DNA of 64,000 bases from Streptomyces violaceoruber. GTDB lineage: Bacteria; Actinomycetota; Actinomycetes; Streptomycetales; Streptomycetaceae. The position numbers and the translations under genes were made by a program. The stretch covers positions 1,550,001 through 1,614,000 of the forward strand of contig NZ_CP137734.1 of assembly GCF_033406955.1 (NCBI RefSeq), written 5' to 3'. Of the stretch, positions 11,701 through 25,500 are shown piece by piece (within the stretch, counting starts at the first letter, position 1; every line of letters begins with the position of its first letter). The notes under the pieces were generated by a model. It was given only the letters and a program-made list of their open reading frames with translations. It was not told the origin of the DNA and did not search any database.

Positions 11701-14700
11701 CGTCGGCGCCCCGGACGCCTCGGGGCTGCGGCCGTTCTCCGTCCACGCCCGTCCCGACACCGGCGACGACGGCACCGACCGCCCCTGGACCCGGCACGTG
11801 AGCGGTGCCCTCGCCACCGAGGCCGAGGCCGAGGCCGCCGTCCCCGAGCCCGACCCCGTCTTCGGCGTCTGGCCACCGGAGGGCGCCGCGGCCGAGCCGC
11901 TGGACGGCGTGTACGACCGGCTGGCCGCGCTCGGCTACCACTACGGACCGGCCTTCCAGGGGCTGCGGGCCCTGTGGCGGCACGGCGAGGACCTGTACGC
12001 GGAGGTGCGGCTGCCGGAGGAACACCGGGAGGCCGCCGCGGGCTTCGGTGTGCACCCCGCACTGTTCGACGCCGTCCTGCACCCCCTGGTGCTGGACGCG
12101 GGAGCCGACGGCGACTCCGGCCGGATCCGGCTGCCCTTCGCCTGGTCCGGGGTCGTCCTGCACGCCACCGGCGCCACCGGCCTGCGGATCCGGATCTCCC
12201 CCGGCGGCCCCGACACCTACCGCATCTCCATGGCCGACGACACGGGCGCGCCGGTCGCCGGCGTCGAGTCGCTGACCCTGCGCCCGGTCGACGCCCGCCG
12301 GCTCGCGGCCGACGCCGACGCCGCCCCGGCCGCCGCGCTCCACACGGTGGAGTGGGCCCCCGTCCCCCTCCCGGCCGGCGCCGGTCCGGACTGGGCCGAG
12401 GCGGCCGACGGCCTCGACGCCGCCACGGGCTCCGCCATCGTGGTCGTACGGCCGCCCGGCGCGCCAGACACCGCCGAGGGCGCGCACCAGCCCGTGCGCG
12501 ACGCGCTGGAAGTGGTCCAGCGGTGGCTGGCCGACGAACGGTTCGCCGAGGGGCGGCTGGCGTTCGTCACCCGCGGCGCCGTCGCGGCACTTCCCGGCGA
12601 CGACGTCACCGGCCTCGCCGCGGCGCCGGTGTGGGGCCTGATCCGCTCGGTGCAGTCCGAGCACCCCGACCGTGTCGTGCTGGTGGACCTCGACGGTGAC
12701 GACGACCGTCTGCTGCCCGCCGCGCTCGCGGCCGGGGAACCCCAGCTCGCCGTCCGCGGCGGCAAGCTGTACGCCCCACGGCTGGCCCGCCGCGACCCCG
12801 CGCCCGGACGGAACGCACCGACCCCGGCCCTGGACGGCACCGTCCTCGTCACCGGCGGCACCGGCGGGCTCGGCGCGCTCGTCGCCCGGCACCTCGTCAC
12901 CGAGCACGGCGTGCGCCACCTGCTGCTCAGCAGCCGCCGCGGCCCCGGCACGCCGGGCGCCGACGCGCTGCGGTCGGAACTGACCGCGCTGGGCGCCGAG
13001 GTGACCGTGGTCGCCGCCGACGCCGCCGACCGGAACGCCGTCGCCGGGCTGCTCGCCGCCGTCGACGCCCGGCACCCGCTGTCGGCGGTGGTGCACACCG
13101 CGGGCGTCCTCGACGACGCGACCGCGCAGTCGCTCACACCGGAGCAACTCGCCACGGTGCTGCGCCCCAAGGTCGACGCGGCCCGGCATCTGCACGAGCT
13201 GACGAAGGACCTCGACCTGGCGGCCTTCGTACTGTTCTCCTCGGTCTCCGGCATCACCGGCACCGCGGGCCAGGCCAACTACGCCGCGGCCAACACCTAT
13301 CTGGACGCCCTGGCCGCGCACCGCCGCGCCTCCGGGCTGCCCGCGACCTCGCTCGCCTGGGGGCTGTGGGACGCCTCGCACGGCATGGGCGGCACCCTCG
13401 GCGAGGCCGACCTCGCCCGCTGGGCCCGCGCCGGAATGACCCCGCTCACCCCGGAGCAGGGCCTGACCCTGTTCGACACCGCGCTGACGGGCACCGAGCC
13501 GCTGCTGGTACCGGTGGCGCTGGACCTGGCCCGCTTCCGTACCGGCGCCGAGCCGCTGCCCGCGCTCCTGCGCGGGCTGGTGCGCACCCGTGCCCGCCGC
13601 GCCGTGCAGGCCGGTGCGGGCACCGGGGGTGCCGGATCGGACTGGGCGCGCCGGATCGCGGCACTGCCCGAGGACAAGCGCCGCGACGCGGTCCTGGGCC
13701 TGGTCCGGGACACCGTCGCCGCGATCCTCGGCCACGCGGGCGGCACCTCCGTCGACCCCGAACGCGCTTTCAACGACATCGGCTTCGACTCGATGGCCGG
13801 TGTTGACCTGCGCAACCGCCTCGGTGCCGCCACGGGTCTGCGGCTGCCCGCGACGGTGGTCTTCGACCATCCGACGCCGGGGGCCGTGGCGGCCCATCTG
13901 CTCTCCCGGGTCTCCGAGAGCTCGCGGCCGGCCGACGCACCGACGGCGGCCCGGCGGCGCGGTCCGGCCGACGAGCCGATCGCGATCGTCGGCATGGCCT
14001 GCCGCTACCCGGGCGGGGTGTCCTCGCCGGAGGAGCTGTGGCGGCTGGTGGCGGACGGTGTGGACGCCGTCACCGAGTTCCCCGTCAACCGGGGCTGGGA
14101 CCTGGAGAACCTGTACGACCCGGACCCGGAGCAGACCGGTACCTCGTACGTCCGCGAGGGCGGCTTCCTGCACGATGCCGACCTGTTCGACCGGGAGTTC
14201 TTCGGCATCTCGCCGCGCGAGGCGACGGCCACCGATCCGCAGCAGCGGCTGCTGCTGGAGACCGCCTGGGAGACCTTCGAGAACGCCGGCCTCGACCCCG
14301 CCCTGCTGCGGGGCTCCAACACCGGTGTCTTCACCGGCGCGATGTACGACGACTACGCGTCGCGGCTGGCGTCCGCTCCGGAGGAGTTCGAGGGTTTCCT
14401 GCTCGCCGGGAACCTGTCCAGCGTCGTCTCGGGCCGGCTGTCGTACACGTACGGCCTGGAGGGTCCGGCGGTCACCGTGGACACGGCGTGCTCCTCGTCG
14501 CTGGTGGCGCTGCACATGGCGGCGGGTGCGCTGCGTTCCGGTGAGTGCGACCTCGCCCTGGCGGGCGGGGTGACGGTGATGAACGGTCCCAGCACGTTCG
14601 TGGAGTTCTCACGGCAGCGGGGTCTGTCGCCGGACGGCCGCTGCAAGTCCTTCGCCGCGGGCGCGGACGGCACCGGCTGGAGCGAGGGCGTCGGCCTGCT

Positions 14701-17700
14701 GCTCGTCGAGCGGCTCTCCGACGCCCGCCGCAACGGCCACCAGGTGCTGGCCGTCGTCCGCGGCTCCGCCGTCAACCAGGACGGCGCCTCCAACGGCCTC
14801 ACCGCACCCAACGGCCCCTCCCAGGAACGGGTCATCCGCCAGGCCCTGGCCAACGCGGACCTGACCCCCGCCGACATCGACGCCGTCGAGGCACACGGCA
14901 CCGGCACCACCCTCGGCGACCCCATCGAGGCCCAGGCACTGCTGGCGACGTACGGCCAGGACCGGGCGGAGGGCCGCCCCCTGTACCTCGGCTCGCTGAA
15001 GTCCAACATCGGACACAGCCAGGCCGCCGCCGGAGTCGGCGGGATCATCAAGATGGTGCAGGCGATGCGCCACGAGGTGCTGCCCAGGACCCTGCACGTC
15101 GACGCGCCGTCCCCGCACGTCGACTGGGAGACGGGCACCCTGGCGCTGCTCACGGAGGAGACCCCCTGGCCGGCCGCCGGCCGCCCCCGCCGGGCGGGCG
15201 TGTCCTCCTTCGGCATCAGCGGCACCAACGCCCACGTGATCGTGGAGGAGGCTCCCGCGGCACCGGTGGACCGCCGCCCGGCCGCCGGCCCGGAGTCCTC
15301 GGGCGGCGTGGTGCCGTGGATCGTGTCCGGGAAGGACGAGGCCGCGCTGCGGGCCCAGGCACGGAGGCTGCACCAGTACGTGCTGGACCACCCGGACCTG
15401 TCACCCGCCGACATCGGCCACTCCCTCGCGACCACCCGCGCGGTCCTGGACCAGGGTGCGGCCGTCGTCGGCGCCGACCGCGAGTCGCTGCTGCGGGGGC
15501 TCGCGGCGATCGAGCGCGGTGAGTCGGCCGGGGTCGTCCGGGCCCGTTCGGCACGGCCGGGGAAGACCGCGTTCCTGTTCACCGGGCAGGGCAGCCAGCG
15601 GCTCGGCATGGGACGCGAACTCTACGAGAGCAGTCCCGTGTTCGCGAAGGCGCTGGACGAGGTGTGCTCCCGTTTCCGGGCCGAACTCGCCCGTCCCGTC
15701 AAGGACGTGCTGTTCGCCCAGGAGGACTCCGCGACCGCCGCCCTGATCGACCAGACCGCGTTCACGCAGGCCGCGCTGTTCTGCGTCGAGGTCGCGCTGT
15801 ACCGGCTCTTCGAGCATCACGGATTCACTCCCGACTATCTTCTCGGCCACTCCATCGGCGAGGTCACCGCCGCGTATCTCTCCGGGGTGCTCGACCTGGA
15901 CGACGCCTGCTGTCTGGTCGCCGAGCGCGGCCGGCTGATGCAGGCCGCCCGCGAGGGAGGCGCGATGGCCGCCGTGCAGGCCTCCGAGGAGGAGGTGTAC
16001 GCCTCGATCGCGCCGTACGGCGACGCGGTGGGCATCGCCGGGGTCAACGGCCCCGAGTCGTTGGTGATCTCCGGGGACGAGGACGTCGTGGAGGAGGTCA
16101 CCGCGGCCTGGCGGGCCAACGGGGTCCGCACGAAGCGGCTGCCGGTGTCGCACGCCTTCCACTCCTCGCACATGGACGAGGTCCTCGACGAGTTCCGCGA
16201 GGTCGCCTCCGGGCTGTCCTTCCGGCCGCCGCGCATCCCGGTCGTCTCCAACGTGACCGGCACCCTCGCCACCGACGCGCAGCTGACCTCGCCTGACTAC
16301 TGGGCCACCCACATCCGGGAGGCGGTGCGCTTCCTGGACGGAGTGCGCTACCTGGAGGCCCAGGGCGTCACCGACTTCCTGGAACTCGGCCCGGACGCGG
16401 TGCTCACGGCGCTCACCCGGGGCAGTCTGGAAGAGGAAGCCGGTGTCCTGGTCGCGGCGCTGCGCCGGGACCGGCCCGAGGCCGAGACCGTCGCCGCGGC
16501 GATCGCCGCACTGCGGCTGCGCGGCGCGGCCCCCGCCTGGGACACGGTCTTCCCCGGCGCCCGCCGGGTCGCCCTGCCGACGTACGCCTTCCAGCACGAG
16601 CGGTACTGGCTGGACGCACCCGAGACATCCACCGACGCGGCCGGGCTCGGCCTGTCCGCCGCCGGTCACCCCCTTCTCGGGGCCGCCGTGCGCATGGCGC
16701 ACCGCGACGAGTACCTGTTCACCGGCCGCCTGTCGCGCCACTCCCAGCCCTGGCTGACCGAGCACGCGGTGCACGGCACGGTGCTGGTGCCGGCGACGGG
16801 GCTGCTGGAGCTGGCGGTGCGGGTCGGCGGGCAGTTGGGCGCGGAGCGGGTCGAGGAGCTGATGCTGTCGGCGCCGCTGGTCCTGCCCGAGCAGGGCGGT
16901 GTCCAGGTGCAGCTGGTGGTCGGCGAGGCCGACGGTGCCGGGCGGCGCACGGTCGAGGTCTTCTCACGGCTCGACGACGGCGACGTCACCGCGGACCGTC
17001 CGTGGACGCTGCACGCGAGCGGTGCCCTGGCCCCGGCCGCCGGCGTCCTCGGTGAGCCGCCGCTGCCGTGGCCGCCCGCCGGCGCCGGCGAGGTGCCGCT
17101 CGACGGGGTCTATGACCGGCTGACCGATGTGGGATACGCGTACGGTCCGGCTTTCCAGGGTCTGCGGCGGGTCTGGCGCGGCGACGGCGAGATCTACGCC
17201 GAGGTCGCCCTGCCCGAGGAGCAGCGCGCCGACGCGGGACGCTACGTCCTGCACCCGGCCCTGCTCGACGCCGCGCTGCACCCCCTGCTGCCCGGCGTCG
17301 CCGACCAGGACCGCGCGGCACTGCTGCCCTTCACCTGGTCCGGCGTCACCATCCACGCCACAGGCGCCTCCGTACTGCGCGTGCGGCTGACACTCACCGG
17401 GGCCGACGTCGCGGCCTTGACGGTGGCGGACGCAACCGGCGCCCCGGTGGCCTCGGTCGAGTCCTTGCTGCTGCGCCCCCTGTCCAAGGACGCGCTGCGC
17501 CAAGCCGCCTCCACCGCCCGCGACGGACTCTTCCGCATCGCCTGGAACACACTGCCCACCACCGACACCCCCACCGACACCACCGACACCACCGGCTGGG
17601 CCGTCGTCGGCGACCTGACGGTCGACGGAGCGACCCGACACACAAACCTGGACGCCGTGAGGGCCGAAGACAACATCCCCCGAACGGTTCTGTACGCCCC

Positions 17701-19387
17701 GCCCGTCCCGGACGGTGACGTGCCGCAAGCGGCCCACACCGCACTGCGCGACGCCCTCAGCACCACGCAGTCCTGGCTGGCCGACGACCGCACCACCGAC
17801 ACCACCCTCGTCGTCGTCACCCGGGGCGCCCTCGCCACCCACCACACACAGCACACCGATCCCGTACAGGCCGGCCTCTGGGGCCTGCTCCGCGTCGCCC
17901 AGACCGAGAACCCCGGCCGCATCGCCCTCCTCGACACCGACACCGACACCATCCCCACCACCGCCCTGACCACCGACGAACCCCAACTCGCCCTCCGCGA
18001 CAACACTTTCCACACCCCTCGCCTGGCCCGCACCACCGACCAGCCCACCGACCGGCCCCGCTGGGACCGCGGCACCGTCCTCATCACCGGCGCCACCGGC
18101 GCCCTCGGCACCGTCCTCGCCCGCCACCTCGTCACCCAGCACGGCACCCGCCACCTTCTCCTCCTCAGCCGACGCGGCACCAACGCCCCCGGCGCACAAG
18201 AACTCCAGCATGAACTCACCGCCCTCGGCGCCACCGTCACCATCACCGCCTGCGACGCCGCCGACCGCCACGCCCTCACCTCCGTACTCGACGACATCCC
18301 CGCCGAACACCCCCTCACCGCCGTCGTCCACACCGCCGGCGTCCTCGACGACACCGTCCTGGCGGATCTGACGGCCGAGCGGCTGGAGAAGGTACTGCGT
18401 CCGAAGGTCGACGCGGCGTGGAACCTGCACGAACTGACCAAGGACCACGACCTGGAGGCATTCGTCCTCTACTCCTCCGTCGCCGGCCTCATCGGCAACG
18501 CCGGCCAGGCCAACTACGCCGCCGGAAACACCTTCCTGGACGCCCTCGCCCAGCACCGCAGGGCACTCGGACTGCCCGCCGTCTCCCTCGCCTGGGGCCT
18601 GTGGGCCCAGGCCAGCACCATCAGCGGACAACTCGACCAGACCGACCTGCGCCGGCTCGCCCGGCTGGGCCTGCTGCCGCTGTCGTCCGCCGACGCGATG
18701 GACCTGTTCGACGCGGCCCCGGCCACCGGCGAAGCGGTCCTCGCGGCCACCCGGCTGGACCTCGGAACACTGCGCAAGCAGGGCGCGCATCTGCTCCCGC
18801 TGCTGCGGGACCTCGTGCCGGCCGCGCCGCGCCGTGCGGCGGCGGACACCGGCGGTACCGAGGGCGGACCCTCGCTGGCGGAGCGGCTCGGTGCCCTGCC
18901 GGACGAGGAGCAGCGCGTCGAGGCTCTGACGGACCTCGTGCGCGTCCAGGTGGCCGCGGTGCTCGGCCACTCCGATCCCGGCTCCGTCGACCCCGGCCGG
19001 GCCTTCCAGGAGCTGGGCTTCGACTCACTGACAGCCGTCGAACTCCGCAACCAGCTGAGCACCGCGAGCGGACTGCGCCTGCCCACCACCCTCGTCTTCG
19101 ACCACCCCTCCCCCGCCGCCCTCGCCGCCCATCTGCGGCAGCGGATCACGGTCGAGGAGGGGGCGGCCGCCACTCCGGTCCTCGCGGATCTGGACCGTCT
19201 GAAGTCGGCCATCCGGTCCGCTTCGGTGGACCGGGACGCGTTCGACCGGATCACCGGTCGGCTGCGCGAGTTGCTGGACGTCGCCGACACGGCGAACGGC
19301 AGCGCGGCCGGGGACGACGACACCGACCGGGACCTGGACACAGCCAGCGACGAGGAGCTGTTCGCCCTCCTCGACGACCTCGGCTGA
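5711..19387 (+). CDS. cpkA: Modular type I PKS CpkA: loading module, modules 1 and 2
   Basis: 4558-residue polyketide synthase. Domain order: KSQ-AT-ACP / KS-AT-DH-KR-ACP / KS-AT-DH-KR-ACP. The loading KS (about 20-440) has Gln186 in place of the active cysteine (VDSAQSSSL), the mark of a malonyl-ACP decarboxylase. Loading AT Ser635 with HAFH at 735-738 predicts malonyl; the ACP serine is Ser955 in LGFTSL. Module 1: KS Cys1187, AT Ser1642, DH His1946, KR Tyr2524, ACP Ser2694. Module 2: KS Cys2927, AT Ser3381, DH His3685, KR Tyr4269, ACP Ser4439. Both extender ATs have HAFHS (malonyl), and both KRs carry the LDD motif of B-type ketoreductases. The DH1 motif reads [10 protein letters not shown], with Ser where Gly is usual. 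The tail after 4480 is an acidic C-terminal docking region. The GTG at 5711 was chosen for its AGGAAAGG site and because KS homology begins about 18 residues later; an upstream GTG at 5594 lacks support. Confidence 0.96.
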   Translation: MVTSENNSVAAGAHTGQVERIAVVGLSCRLPGAADPAAFWELLHSGSDAVTEVPPGRWDVPADAAPGSGSGGRRGAFLDGVDRFDAGFFGISPREAAAMDPQQRLVLELTWEALEDAAIVPASLRGSRTAVFVGTLRDDYTNLLYQYGDEAVTQHTMAGVNRGVIAGRVSYHLGLRGPSLTVDSAQSSSLVAVHLACESLRSGESTTAVVAGVNLNLLAENATTEERFGALSPDGVSYTFDARANGFVPGEGGGVVVLKPLSAALADGNRIHGVIRGTAVNNDGAADGLTVPSGTAQEQLIREAHRRSALGPGERVQYVELHGTGTPVGDPVEAAALGAALGAERGDADGPLRVGSVKTNIGHLEGAAGMAGLIKTLLAITHRELPASLNFRTANPAIPLAELGLEVQRELSAWPRPDRPLVAGVSSFGMGGTNAHVVVGEPPLPAAEPDTLTGSAAPSSLSWVVTANSEEALRGQAARLAEFAGAENAPDPRDTGYSLATDRTVFEHRAVVVGADGAALLDGVRALAEGRPGAGVVRGRGEAGATALLFTGQGAQRPGMGQELYAAHPVFADAFDAVAERLDPMLKQPLWEVIASGEGLDETGRTQPALFAIEVALFRLLESWGVRPGFLAGHSIGELAAAHVAGVLSLDDAARLVAARARLMQALPAGGAMIAVEATEEEVLPHLEGLEARLSLAAVNGPASVVISGEADAAEDVAARLAEAGRRTKRLTVSHAFHSPLMDGMLKEFHKVAKELTYHAPRIPVVSTLTGALASGDDLRTPCYWTDQVRHAVRFADAVRTLGELGATVLLEVGPDAVLSSLADATPTLRAGRPETRTLLTAVATAFVRGADVDWRAVHADAGGRSVPLPTYAFQRRRHWFDAAARKETRAIAPAADEVRSPAAASGVPSVPAGRAERLRYAEDLVTSHVTAVLEYGDGERLDPRVPFQKLGFTSLMTTELRAALAEATGLALPGSLLFDHPTPRELTAFLATRLADTTDEPEAGEEFIRPADAGEPIAIVGMACRFPGGITSPAQLWKLVSEGGDAITEFPVNRGWPDDLYDADPDRPGRSAVRHGGFLHDAGEFDADFFGISPREAMAMDPQQRLLLESAWEAVERAGIDPDTLRGSRTGVFVGATALEYGPRMHEAPESVQGSVLTGSTTSVMSGRIAYQLGLLGPAVTTDTACSSSLVALHLAIRSLRSGETSLALAGGATVMSSPGMFVEFSRQRGLAPDGRCKSFAAGADGTGWSEGVGLLLVERLSDARRNGHQVLAVVRGSAVNQDGASNGLTAPNGLSQQRVVRQALADSGLAATEVDAVEAHGTGTRLGDPIEAEALMATYGTGRDGLPPVYLGSLKSNIGHAQAAAGVGGVIKMVEAIRHGVLPRTLHVDEPSPRVDWNAGALELLTGERAWPDTGRPRRAAVSSFGISGTNAHVVLEQAPDAPPPSAAPPATQAPAVPAPWLLSARDPDTLRAQAERLRAYADGDRAPEPAAIGRALATTRTAFEQRAVVLAEDRAGYLAGLDALIRGADAPGVVTGSARSAGRTAFLFTGQGAQRAGMGRELYARHPVFAEALDAAFGALDAHLDLPLREVVFAAEGSREAALLDETTYTQPALFALEVALFRLLEHHGVTPGLLAGHSVGELSAAHAAGVLTLDDAAKLVAARGRLMQAARSGGAMIAVEAAEEEVLPYLEGRAAGLSVAAVNGPASVVISGDEEPALEVAELLRASGRRTKRLTVSHAFHSPHMDGVLDAFREVASTVAFSAPTVPIVSTVTGRLATEAELTSPQYWANQIRAAVRFLDAARELAAQGATVFVEAGPDAVLTALTRAALEDTGATAVPLMRAGRPEAETLTLGLGGAHAAGAALDAATFFPGAATADGLPTYAFRRTHYWLAPASPTDARSLGLDASKHPLLSTSVELAGREDTLFTGRLSLSGHPWLADHTIGSAVLVPATAFVELAMAAGDHLGAGRVADLTLEAPLPLTGRDAVRVQVAVGAPDASGLRPFSVHARPDTGDDGTDRPWTRHVSGALATEAEAEAAVPEPDPVFGVWPPEGAAAEPLDGVYDRLAALGYHYGPAFQGLRALWRHGEDLYAEVRLPEEHREAAAGFGVHPALFDAVLHPLVLDAGADGDSGRIRLPFAWSGVVLHATGATGLRIRISPGGPDTYRISMADDTGAPVAGVESLTLRPVDARRLAADADAAPAAALHTVEWAPVPLPAGAGPDWAEAADGLDAATGSAIVVVRPPGAPDTAEGAHQPVRDALEVVQRWLADERFAEGRLAFVTRGAVAALPGDDVTGLAAAPVWGLIRSVQSEHPDRVVLVDLDGDDDRLLPAALAAGEPQLAVRGGKLYAPRLARRDPAPGRNAPTPALDGTVLVTGGTGGLGALVARHLVTEHGVRHLLLSSRRGPGTPGADALRSELTALGAEVTVVAADAADRNAVAGLLAAVDARHPLSAVVHTAGVLDDATAQSLTPEQLATVLRPKVDAARHLHELTKDLDLAAFVLFSSVSGITGTAGQANYAAANTYLDALAAHRRASGLPATSLAWGLWDASHGMGGTLGEADLARWARAGMTPLTPEQGLTLFDTALTGTEPLLVPVALDLARFRTGAEPLPALLRGLVRTRARRAVQAGAGTGGAGSDWARRIAALPEDKRRDAVLGLVRDTVAAILGHAGGTSVDPERAFNDIGFDSMAGVDLRNRLGAATGLRLPATVVFDHPTPGAVAAHLLSRVSESSRPADAPTAARRRGPADEPIAIVGMACRYPGGVSSPEELWRLVADGVDAVTEFPVNRGWDLENLYDPDPEQTGTSYVREGGFLHDADLFDREFFGISPREATATDPQQRLLLETAWETFENAGLDPALLRGSNTGVFTGAMYDDYASRLASAPEEFEGFLLAGNLSSVVSGRLSYTYGLEGPAVTVDTACSSSLVALHMAAGALRSGECDLALAGGVTVMNGPSTFVEFSRQRGLSPDGRCKSFAAGADGTGWSEGVGLLLVERLSDARRNGHQVLAVVRGSAVNQDGASNGLTAPNGPSQERVIRQALANADLTPADIDAVEAHGTGTTLGDPIEAQALLATYGQDRAEGRPLYLGSLKSNIGHSQAAAGVGGIIKMVQAMRHEVLPRTLHVDAPSPHVDWETGTLALLTEETPWPAAGRPRRAGVSSFGISGTNAHVIVEEAPAAPVDRRPAAGPESSGGVVPWIVSGKDEAALRAQARRLHQYVLDHPDLSPADIGHSLATTRAVLDQGAAVVGADRESLLRGLAAIERGESAGVVRARSARPGKTAFLFTGQGSQRLGMGRELYESSPVFAKALDEVCSRFRAELARPVKDVLFAQEDSATAALIDQTAFTQAALFCVEVALYRLFEHHGFTPDYLLGHSIGEVTAAYLSGVLDLDDACCLVAERGRLMQAAREGGAMAAVQASEEEVYASIAPYGDAVGIAGVNGPESLVISGDEDVVEEVTAAWRANGVRTKRLPVSHAFHSSHMDEVLDEFREVASGLSFRPPRIPVVSNVTGTLATDAQLTSPDYWATHIREAVRFLDGVRYLEAQGVTDFLELGPDAVLTALTRGSLEEEAGVLVAALRRDRPEAETVAAAIAALRLRGAAPAWDTVFPGARRVALPTYAFQHERYWLDAPETSTDAAGLGLSAAGHPLLGAAVRMAHRDEYLFTGRLSRHSQPWLTEHAVHGTVLVPATGLLELAVRVGGQLGAERVEELMLSAPLVLPEQGGVQVQLVVGEADGAGRRTVEVFSRLDDGDVTADRPWTLHASGALAPAAGVLGEPPLPWPPAGAGEVPLDGVYDRLTDVGYAYGPAFQGLRRVWRGDGEIYAEVALPEEQRADAGRYVLHPALLDAALHPLLPGVADQDRAALLPFTWSGVTIHATGASVLRVRLTLTGADVAALTVADATGAPVASVESLLLRPLSKDALRQAASTARDGLFRIAWNTLPTTDTPTDTTDTTGWAVVGDLTVDGATRHTNLDAVRAEDNIPRTVLYAPPVPDGDVPQAAHTALRDALSTTQSWLADDRTTDTTLVVVTRGALATHHTQHTDPVQAGLWGLLRVAQTENPGRIALLDTDTDTIPTTALTTDEPQLALRDNTFHTPRLARTTDQPTDRPRWDRGTVLITGATGALGTVLARHLVTQHGTRHLLLLSRRGTNAPGAQELQHELTALGATVTITACDAADRHALTSVLDDIPAEHPLTAVVHTAGVLDDTVLADLTAERLEKVLRPKVDAAWNLHELTKDHDLEAFVLYSSVAGLIGNAGQANYAAGNTFLDALAQHRRALGLPAVSLAWGLWAQASTISGQLDQTDLRRLARLGLLPLSSADAMDLFDAAPATGEAVLAATRLDLGTLRKQGAHLLPLLRDLVPAAPRRAAADTGGTEGGPSLAERLGALPDEEQRVEALTDLVRVQVAAVLGHSDPGSVDPGRAFQELGFDSLTAVELRNQLSTASGLRLPTTLVFDHPSPAALAAHLRQRITVEEGAAATPVLADLDRLKSAIRSASVDRDAFDRITGRLRELLDVADTANGSAAGDDDTDRDLDTASDEELFALLDDLG
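17135..18781 (+). repeat. DH-end/KR duplication, copy 1 (cpkA module 2)
   Basis: This stretch, from the DH segment [14 protein letters not shown] through most of KR, is nearly identical to 22842-24506 in cpkB module 3. It includes the idiosyncratic linker encoding [16 protein letters not shown]. Short diverged patches interrupt it, for example 17640-17740 and 18350-18400. This pattern fits duplication followed by patchy gene conversion. Confidence 0.85.
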
Positions 19388-19529
19388 CCGGGCACCGGAC
19401 AGCGACACGCGGTTCCGCCGGCCGGCGGGCAGCACGGGGACGCGGCACGCGCCGCGCCCCCGCCCCGCCGGCCGCACCGCCAACCAACCATCACCCACGA
19501 GCCACATCACGTCGGGGAGCTGAAATCAC

Positions 19530-22500
19530 GTGGCCAACGAGCAAGAACTCCGCGAGTACCTCAAGCGGGCGATCGCCGATGCGCGCGACGCGCGCAAGCG
19601 CCTGCGAGAAGCCGAGGACAAGGCCCACGAGCCCATTGCGATCGTCGGCATGGCCTGCCGCTACCCCGGGGGCGTCGCCACGCCGGAGGACCTGTGGCGG
19701 CTGGTCGACGACGGCGTGGACGCGGTCGGCGGCTTCCCCGTCAACCGCGGGTGGGACCTGGAGCGGCTGTACGACCCGGACCCGGACGCCGCGGGCACCT
19801 CGTACACGACCGAGGGCGGCTTCCTCCACCAGGCCGACGAGTTCGACCCGGAGTTCTTCGGGATGTCGCCGCGCGAGGCACTCGCCGTGGACCCGCAGCA
19901 GCGGCTGCTGCTGGAGACCACCTGGGAGGCGTTCGAGCGGGCGGGCCTCGATCCGGAGTCGTTGCGCGGCAGCCGCACCGGCGTCTTCACGGGCTTGATG
20001 TACAACGACTACGGCTCCCGCCCGAACCTCCCCGCCGAGGGGAACGAGGGCTATCTGTTCAGCGGCAGCGCGGGCAGCATCGCCTCGGGCCGGCTGGCGT
20101 ACACCTTCGGGCTGGAGGGCCCGACGGTGACGGTGGACACGGCGTGCTCGTCGTCGCTGGTGGCGCTGCACATGGCGGCGGGTGCGCTGCGTTCCGGTGA
20201 GTGCGACCTCGCGCTCGCGGGCGGCGCGGCCGTGATGTCCACGCCGACCGCCTTCGTCGAGTTCTCCAGGCTGCGCGGACTGGCTCCGGACGGTCGCTGC
20301 AAGTCCTTCTCCGAGCACGCGGACGGCACCGGCTGGGCGGAGGGGGTCGGGCTGCTGCTCGTCGAGCGGCTGTCCGACGCCCGCCGCAACGGCCACCGGG
20401 TACTGGCTGTCGTCCGCGGCTCCGCCGTCAACCAGGACGGCGCCTCCAACGGCCTCACCGCACCCAACGGCCCCTCCCAGGAACGGGTCATCCGCCAGGC
20501 CCTGGCCAACGCGGACCTGACCCCCGCCGACGTCGACGCCGTCGAGGCACACGGCACCGGCACCACCCTCGGCGACCCCATCGAGGCCCAGGCACTGCTG
20601 GCGACGTACGGCCAGGACCGGGCGGAGGGCCGGCCCCTGTACCTCGGCTCACTCAAGTCCAACATCGGACACAGCCAGGCCGCCGCCGGAGTCGGCGGGA
20701 TCATCAAGATGGTGCAGGCGATCCAGCACGGTGTGCTGCCCGCGACCCTGCACTCCGAGGAGCGTTCGAGCCGGGTCGACTGGGAGGCGGGCGCGGTCGA
20801 ATTGCTGACCGAGGCCCGGCCCTGGCCGGAGACCGGCGCGCCGCGCCGGGCCGGAGTGTCGTCGTTCGGCTTCGGCGGCACCAACGCGCACGTGGTCATC
20901 GAGCAGGCCGTGGAGCCGACGGACGAGGATGCGCGGGACAGGGACGAGCCCACGTCCGAGGCTCCGGCGCAGGCGGACGTCTCGGCGCCGCCGGTGCTGC
21001 CGTGGGTGCTGTCCGGGCGCACCCGGGAGGCCGTGGCCGGTCAGGCGCGCAGGCTGCTGTCGTACGCGACGGAGCACGAAGACGTCGAGCCCGCCCATGT
21101 CGCCCGGTCACTGGTCCGCGACCGGTCGGTGTTCGACCACCGTGCGGTGGTGGTGGGGTCGGACCGGGAGGAACTGCTCACCGGACTACGAGCCCTCGCC
21201 GAGGGCCGGACCACCCCCACCGGCGTCGTCCAGGACACCAGACAAACCGGCAAAACCGCGTTCCTCTTCACCGGCCAGGGCGCCCAACGCACCGGCATGG
21301 GCATGGACCTCTACCACACCTTCCCCGCCTACGCCCACGCCTTCGACACCATCACCGCCCAACTCGACCCCCACCTCGACCAACCCCTCCACCACACCAT
21401 CACCACCGGCCACCACCTCCACCACACCGGCAACACCCAACCCGCCCTCTTCGCCACCGAAGTCGCCCTCTACCGACTCCTCGAAACCTGGGGCATCACC
21501 CCCGACTACCTCGCCGGACACTCCATCGGCGAACTCACCGCCGCCCACATCTCCGGCATCCTCACCCTCCAAGACGCCTGCACCCTCGTCACCGCACGCG
21601 CCCGCCTCATGCAAAACCTCCCCACCCACGGCACCATGATCGCCCTCCAAGCCACCGAACAAGAAATACTCCCCCACCTCACCGGACACGAACACCACCT
21701 CACCATCGCCGCCATCAACAGCCCCACCAGCCTCGTCATCTCCGGCAACCAAACCGCCGCCCAACACATAGCCACCCAACTCCAGGCCCAAGGACGCAAA
21801 ACCAAAACCCTCACCGTCTCCCACGCCTTCCACTCCCCCCACATGGACGGCATGCTCCACGACTTCCACCACACCGCCACCCAACTCACCTACCACGAAC
21901 CCACCATCCCCATCGTCTCCACCCTCACCGGAAACCTCGCCACCCACAACGACCTCCGCACCCCCACCTACTGGACCGACCAACTCCGCAACACCGTCCG
22001 CTACACCCAAGCCATCCACACCCTCCACACCGCCGGCGTCACCACCTACACCGAAATCGGCCCCGACGCCACCCTCACCCCCCTCACCGCGAGCACGGTC
22101 GAGGACTCCGACGGCGTGGCGGCCATCGCCACCCTGCGCGCCGGCCGCCCCGAGCCGCAGCAGGTCCTCGCGGCGGTCGGCGAGTTGCACGCACGCGGCC
22201 GACGCGTCGACTGGGAAGCGTTCTTCGGCGGCCGGCCCGGCCAGTCCGTGTCCGTGGACCTGCCGACGTACGCCTTCCAGCGCGACCGGTACTGGCTAGA
22301 CGTCACGGAGGCCGCCGCCGACGCCGCCGGCCTCGGGCTGACCCCGACGGACCACCCGATCCTCGGTGCCACGCTCGATCTGGCCGACGGCGAGCAGACC
22401 CTCTTCACCAGTCGGCTGTCCCTCCGCACACATCCCTGGCTGGCCGACCACACCGTGGCCGGCACCACTTTGCTGCCGGGTACGGGCTTCGTGGAACTGG

Positions 22501-25500
22501 CCGCGCTGGCCGGTGAGCGGTTGGGCTGCCCGCGGGTCGAGGAGTTGACGCTCTCGGCTCCGCTGGTCCTGCCGGAGCGGGACGGCGTGCGGATACAGCT
22601 CGCGGTCGGCGAGGCCGACGGCGCGGGCCGCCGGGTGGTCTACGTGTACGCGCGTCCCGACGGCGGCGACGAGACACCCGGCGCCGTTGCCAAGGCCCGC
22701 CCGTGGACCGCGCTCGCCAAGGGCGTGCTGGCGCCCGCCACCGGAACCGGCACGGCGGCGGACGGTCTGCCGGTCTGGCCTCCGACGGGTGCGAGTGAGG
22801 TGCCGCTCGACGGCGTCTACGACCGACTGGCGGCCCAGGAGTACGCGTACGGTCCGGCTTTCCAGGGTCTGCGGCGGGTATGGCGCGGCGACGGCGAGAT
22901 CTACGCCGAGGTCGCCCTGCCCGAGGAGCAGCGCGCCGACGCGGGACGCTACGTCCTGCACCCGGCCCTGCTCGACGCCGCGCTGCACCCCCTGCTGCCC
23001 GGCGTCGCCGACCAGGACCGCGCGGCACTGCTGCCCTTCGCCTGGTCCGGCGTCACCATCCACGCCACGGGCGCCTCCGTACTGCGCGTGCGGCTGACAC
23101 TCACCGGGGCCGACGTCGCGGCCTTGACGGTGGCGGACGCAACCGGCGCCCCGGTCGCCTCCGTCGAATCCCTGCTGCTGCGCCCCCTGTCCAAGGACGC
23201 ACTGCGCCAAGCCGCCTCCACCGCCCGCGACGGACTCTTCCGCATCGCCTGGAACACACTGCCCACCACCGACACCCCCACCGACACCACCGACACCACC
23301 GGCTGGGCCGTCGTCGGCGACCTGACGGTCGACGGAGCGAGCAGGCACGCCGACCTCGGCGCCGTGGCGAACGCCGATTCCGTCCCGGACACCGTCCTGT
23401 ACGCTCCCCCGGTCCCGGACGGTGACGTGCCGGAAGCGGCCCATGCCGCACTGCGCGACGCCCTCAGCACCACGCAGTCCTGGCTGGCCGACGACCGCAC
23501 CACCGACACCACCCTCGTCGTCGTCACCCGGGGCGCCCTCGCCACCCGCGAAGGACAGCACACCGATCCCGTACAAGCCGGCCTCTGGGGCCTGCTCCGC
23601 GTCGCCCAGACCGAGAACCCCGGCCGCATCGCCCTCCTCGACACCGACACCGACACCATCCCCACCACCGCCACCGCGGTCACCAGCCGTGAGCCCCAAC
23701 TAGCCCTGCGCGACAACACCTTCCTCGTCCCTCGCCTGGCCCGCACCACCGACCAGCCCACCGACCAGCCCACCGACCGGCCCCGCTGGGACCGCGGCAC
23801 CGTCCTCATCACCGGCGCCACCGGCGCCCTCGGCACCGTCCTCGCCCGCCACCTCGTCACCCAGCACGGCACCCGCCACCTTCTCCTCCTCAGCCGACGC
23901 GGCACCAACGCCCCCGGCGCACAAGAACTCCAGCAAGAACTCACCGCCCTCGGCGCCACCGTCACCATCACCGCCTGCGACGCCGCCGACCGCCACGCCC
24001 TCACCTCCGTACTCGACGACATCCCCGCCGAACACCCCCTCACCGCCGTCGTCCACACCGCCGGCGTCCTCGACGACGGTCTGCTCTCCTCGCTCACCGA
24101 GGAGCGGCTCGCCGATGTGCTGCGTCCGAAGGTCGACGCGGCGTGGAACCTGCACGAACTGACCAAGGACCACGACCTGGAGGCATTCGTCCTCTACTCC
24201 TCCGTCGCCGGCCTCATCGGCAACGCCGGCCAGGCCAACTACGCCGCCGGAAACACCTTCCTGGACGCCCTCGCCCAGCACCGCAGGGCACTCGGACTGC
24301 CCGCCGTCTCCCTCGCCTGGGGCCTGTGGGCCCAGGCCAGCACCATCAGCGGACAACTCGACCAGACCGACCTGAAGCGCATGGAGCGCACCGGGCTGCT
24401 GCCGCTGTCGTCCGCCGACGCGATGGACCTGTTCGACGCGGCCCCGGCCACCGGCGAAGCGGTCCTCGCGGCCACCCGGCTGGACCTCGGAACACTGCGC
24501 AAGCAGAGCGACGGCCCGCACGTCCTCTTCCGCGGCCTCCTCCCGGCCGCCCCGCGCCGGGCGGCCGCCGCGCAGGCCGACGGCGGTTCGTCGCTGGAGC
24601 AGCGGCTGGCTCCGCTGTCCGCGGCCGAGCGCGAGCGGGCACTCACGGATCTCGTGCGCGTCCAGGTCGCGGCGGTGCTCGGGCACTCTGACCCCGGCGC
24701 GATCGAGTCCGGCCGGGCCTTCCAGGAGCTGGGCTTCGACTCACTGACAGCCGTCGAACTCCGCAACCAGCTGAGCACCGCGAGCGGACTGCGCCTGCCC
24801 ACCACCCTCGTCTTCGACCACCCCTCCCCCGCCGCTCTCGCCGCCCACCTCTCGGCGGAGCTGTTCGGCGAGCAGGAGTCGAGCGGGCCGGCCGTGGTGG
24901 CCGCCGGCTCGGCGTCCCTGGAGCCGGTCGCGATCGTCGGCATGGCCTGCCGCTACCCGGGCGGGGTGTCCTCGCCGGAGGAGCTGTGGCGGCTGGTGGC
25001 GGACGGTGTGGACGCCGTCACCGAGTTCCCCGTCAACCGGGGCTGGGACCTGGAGAACCTGTACCACCCTGACCCTGAGCACGTGGGGACGACGTATGCC
25101 CGGGGCGGCGGTTTCCTGCACGACGCCGACCTGTTCGACCCGGAGTTCTTCGGCATGTCGCCGCGCGAGGCGCTCGCCACCGATCCGCAGCAGCGGCTGC
25201 TGCTGGAGACCGCCTGGGAGACGGTCGAGAACGCGGGCATCGTCCCCGCGTCGCTGCGCGGCAGCCGCACCGGTGTGTTCACCGGCGTGATGTACCACGA
25301 CTACGGCTCCCAGCTGGACACGGTCCCCGAGGACCTGGAGGGCTATCTCGCCAGCGGCAACGCCGGCAGTGTGGCTTCGGGCCGGGTCTCGTACAACCTG
25401 GGCCTGGAGGGACCGGCGGTCACCGTCGACACGGCGTGCTCCTCGTCGCTGGTCGCCCTGCACATGGCGGCGAACGCGCTGCGTTCCGGTGAGTGCGACC

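Noticed and set aside
11072..14515. A 1147-codon antisense frame over cpkA modules 1-2
   Set aside because: Same composition artefact. The plus strand encodes intact AT, DH, KR, ACP and KS motifs here.
21506..21889. Identical 127-codon antisense frames in all three AT cassettes (also 26783-27166 and 32269-32652)
   Set aside because: They are identical only because the cassettes are repeats. The translation is Trp/Met/Val-rich and not protein-like.
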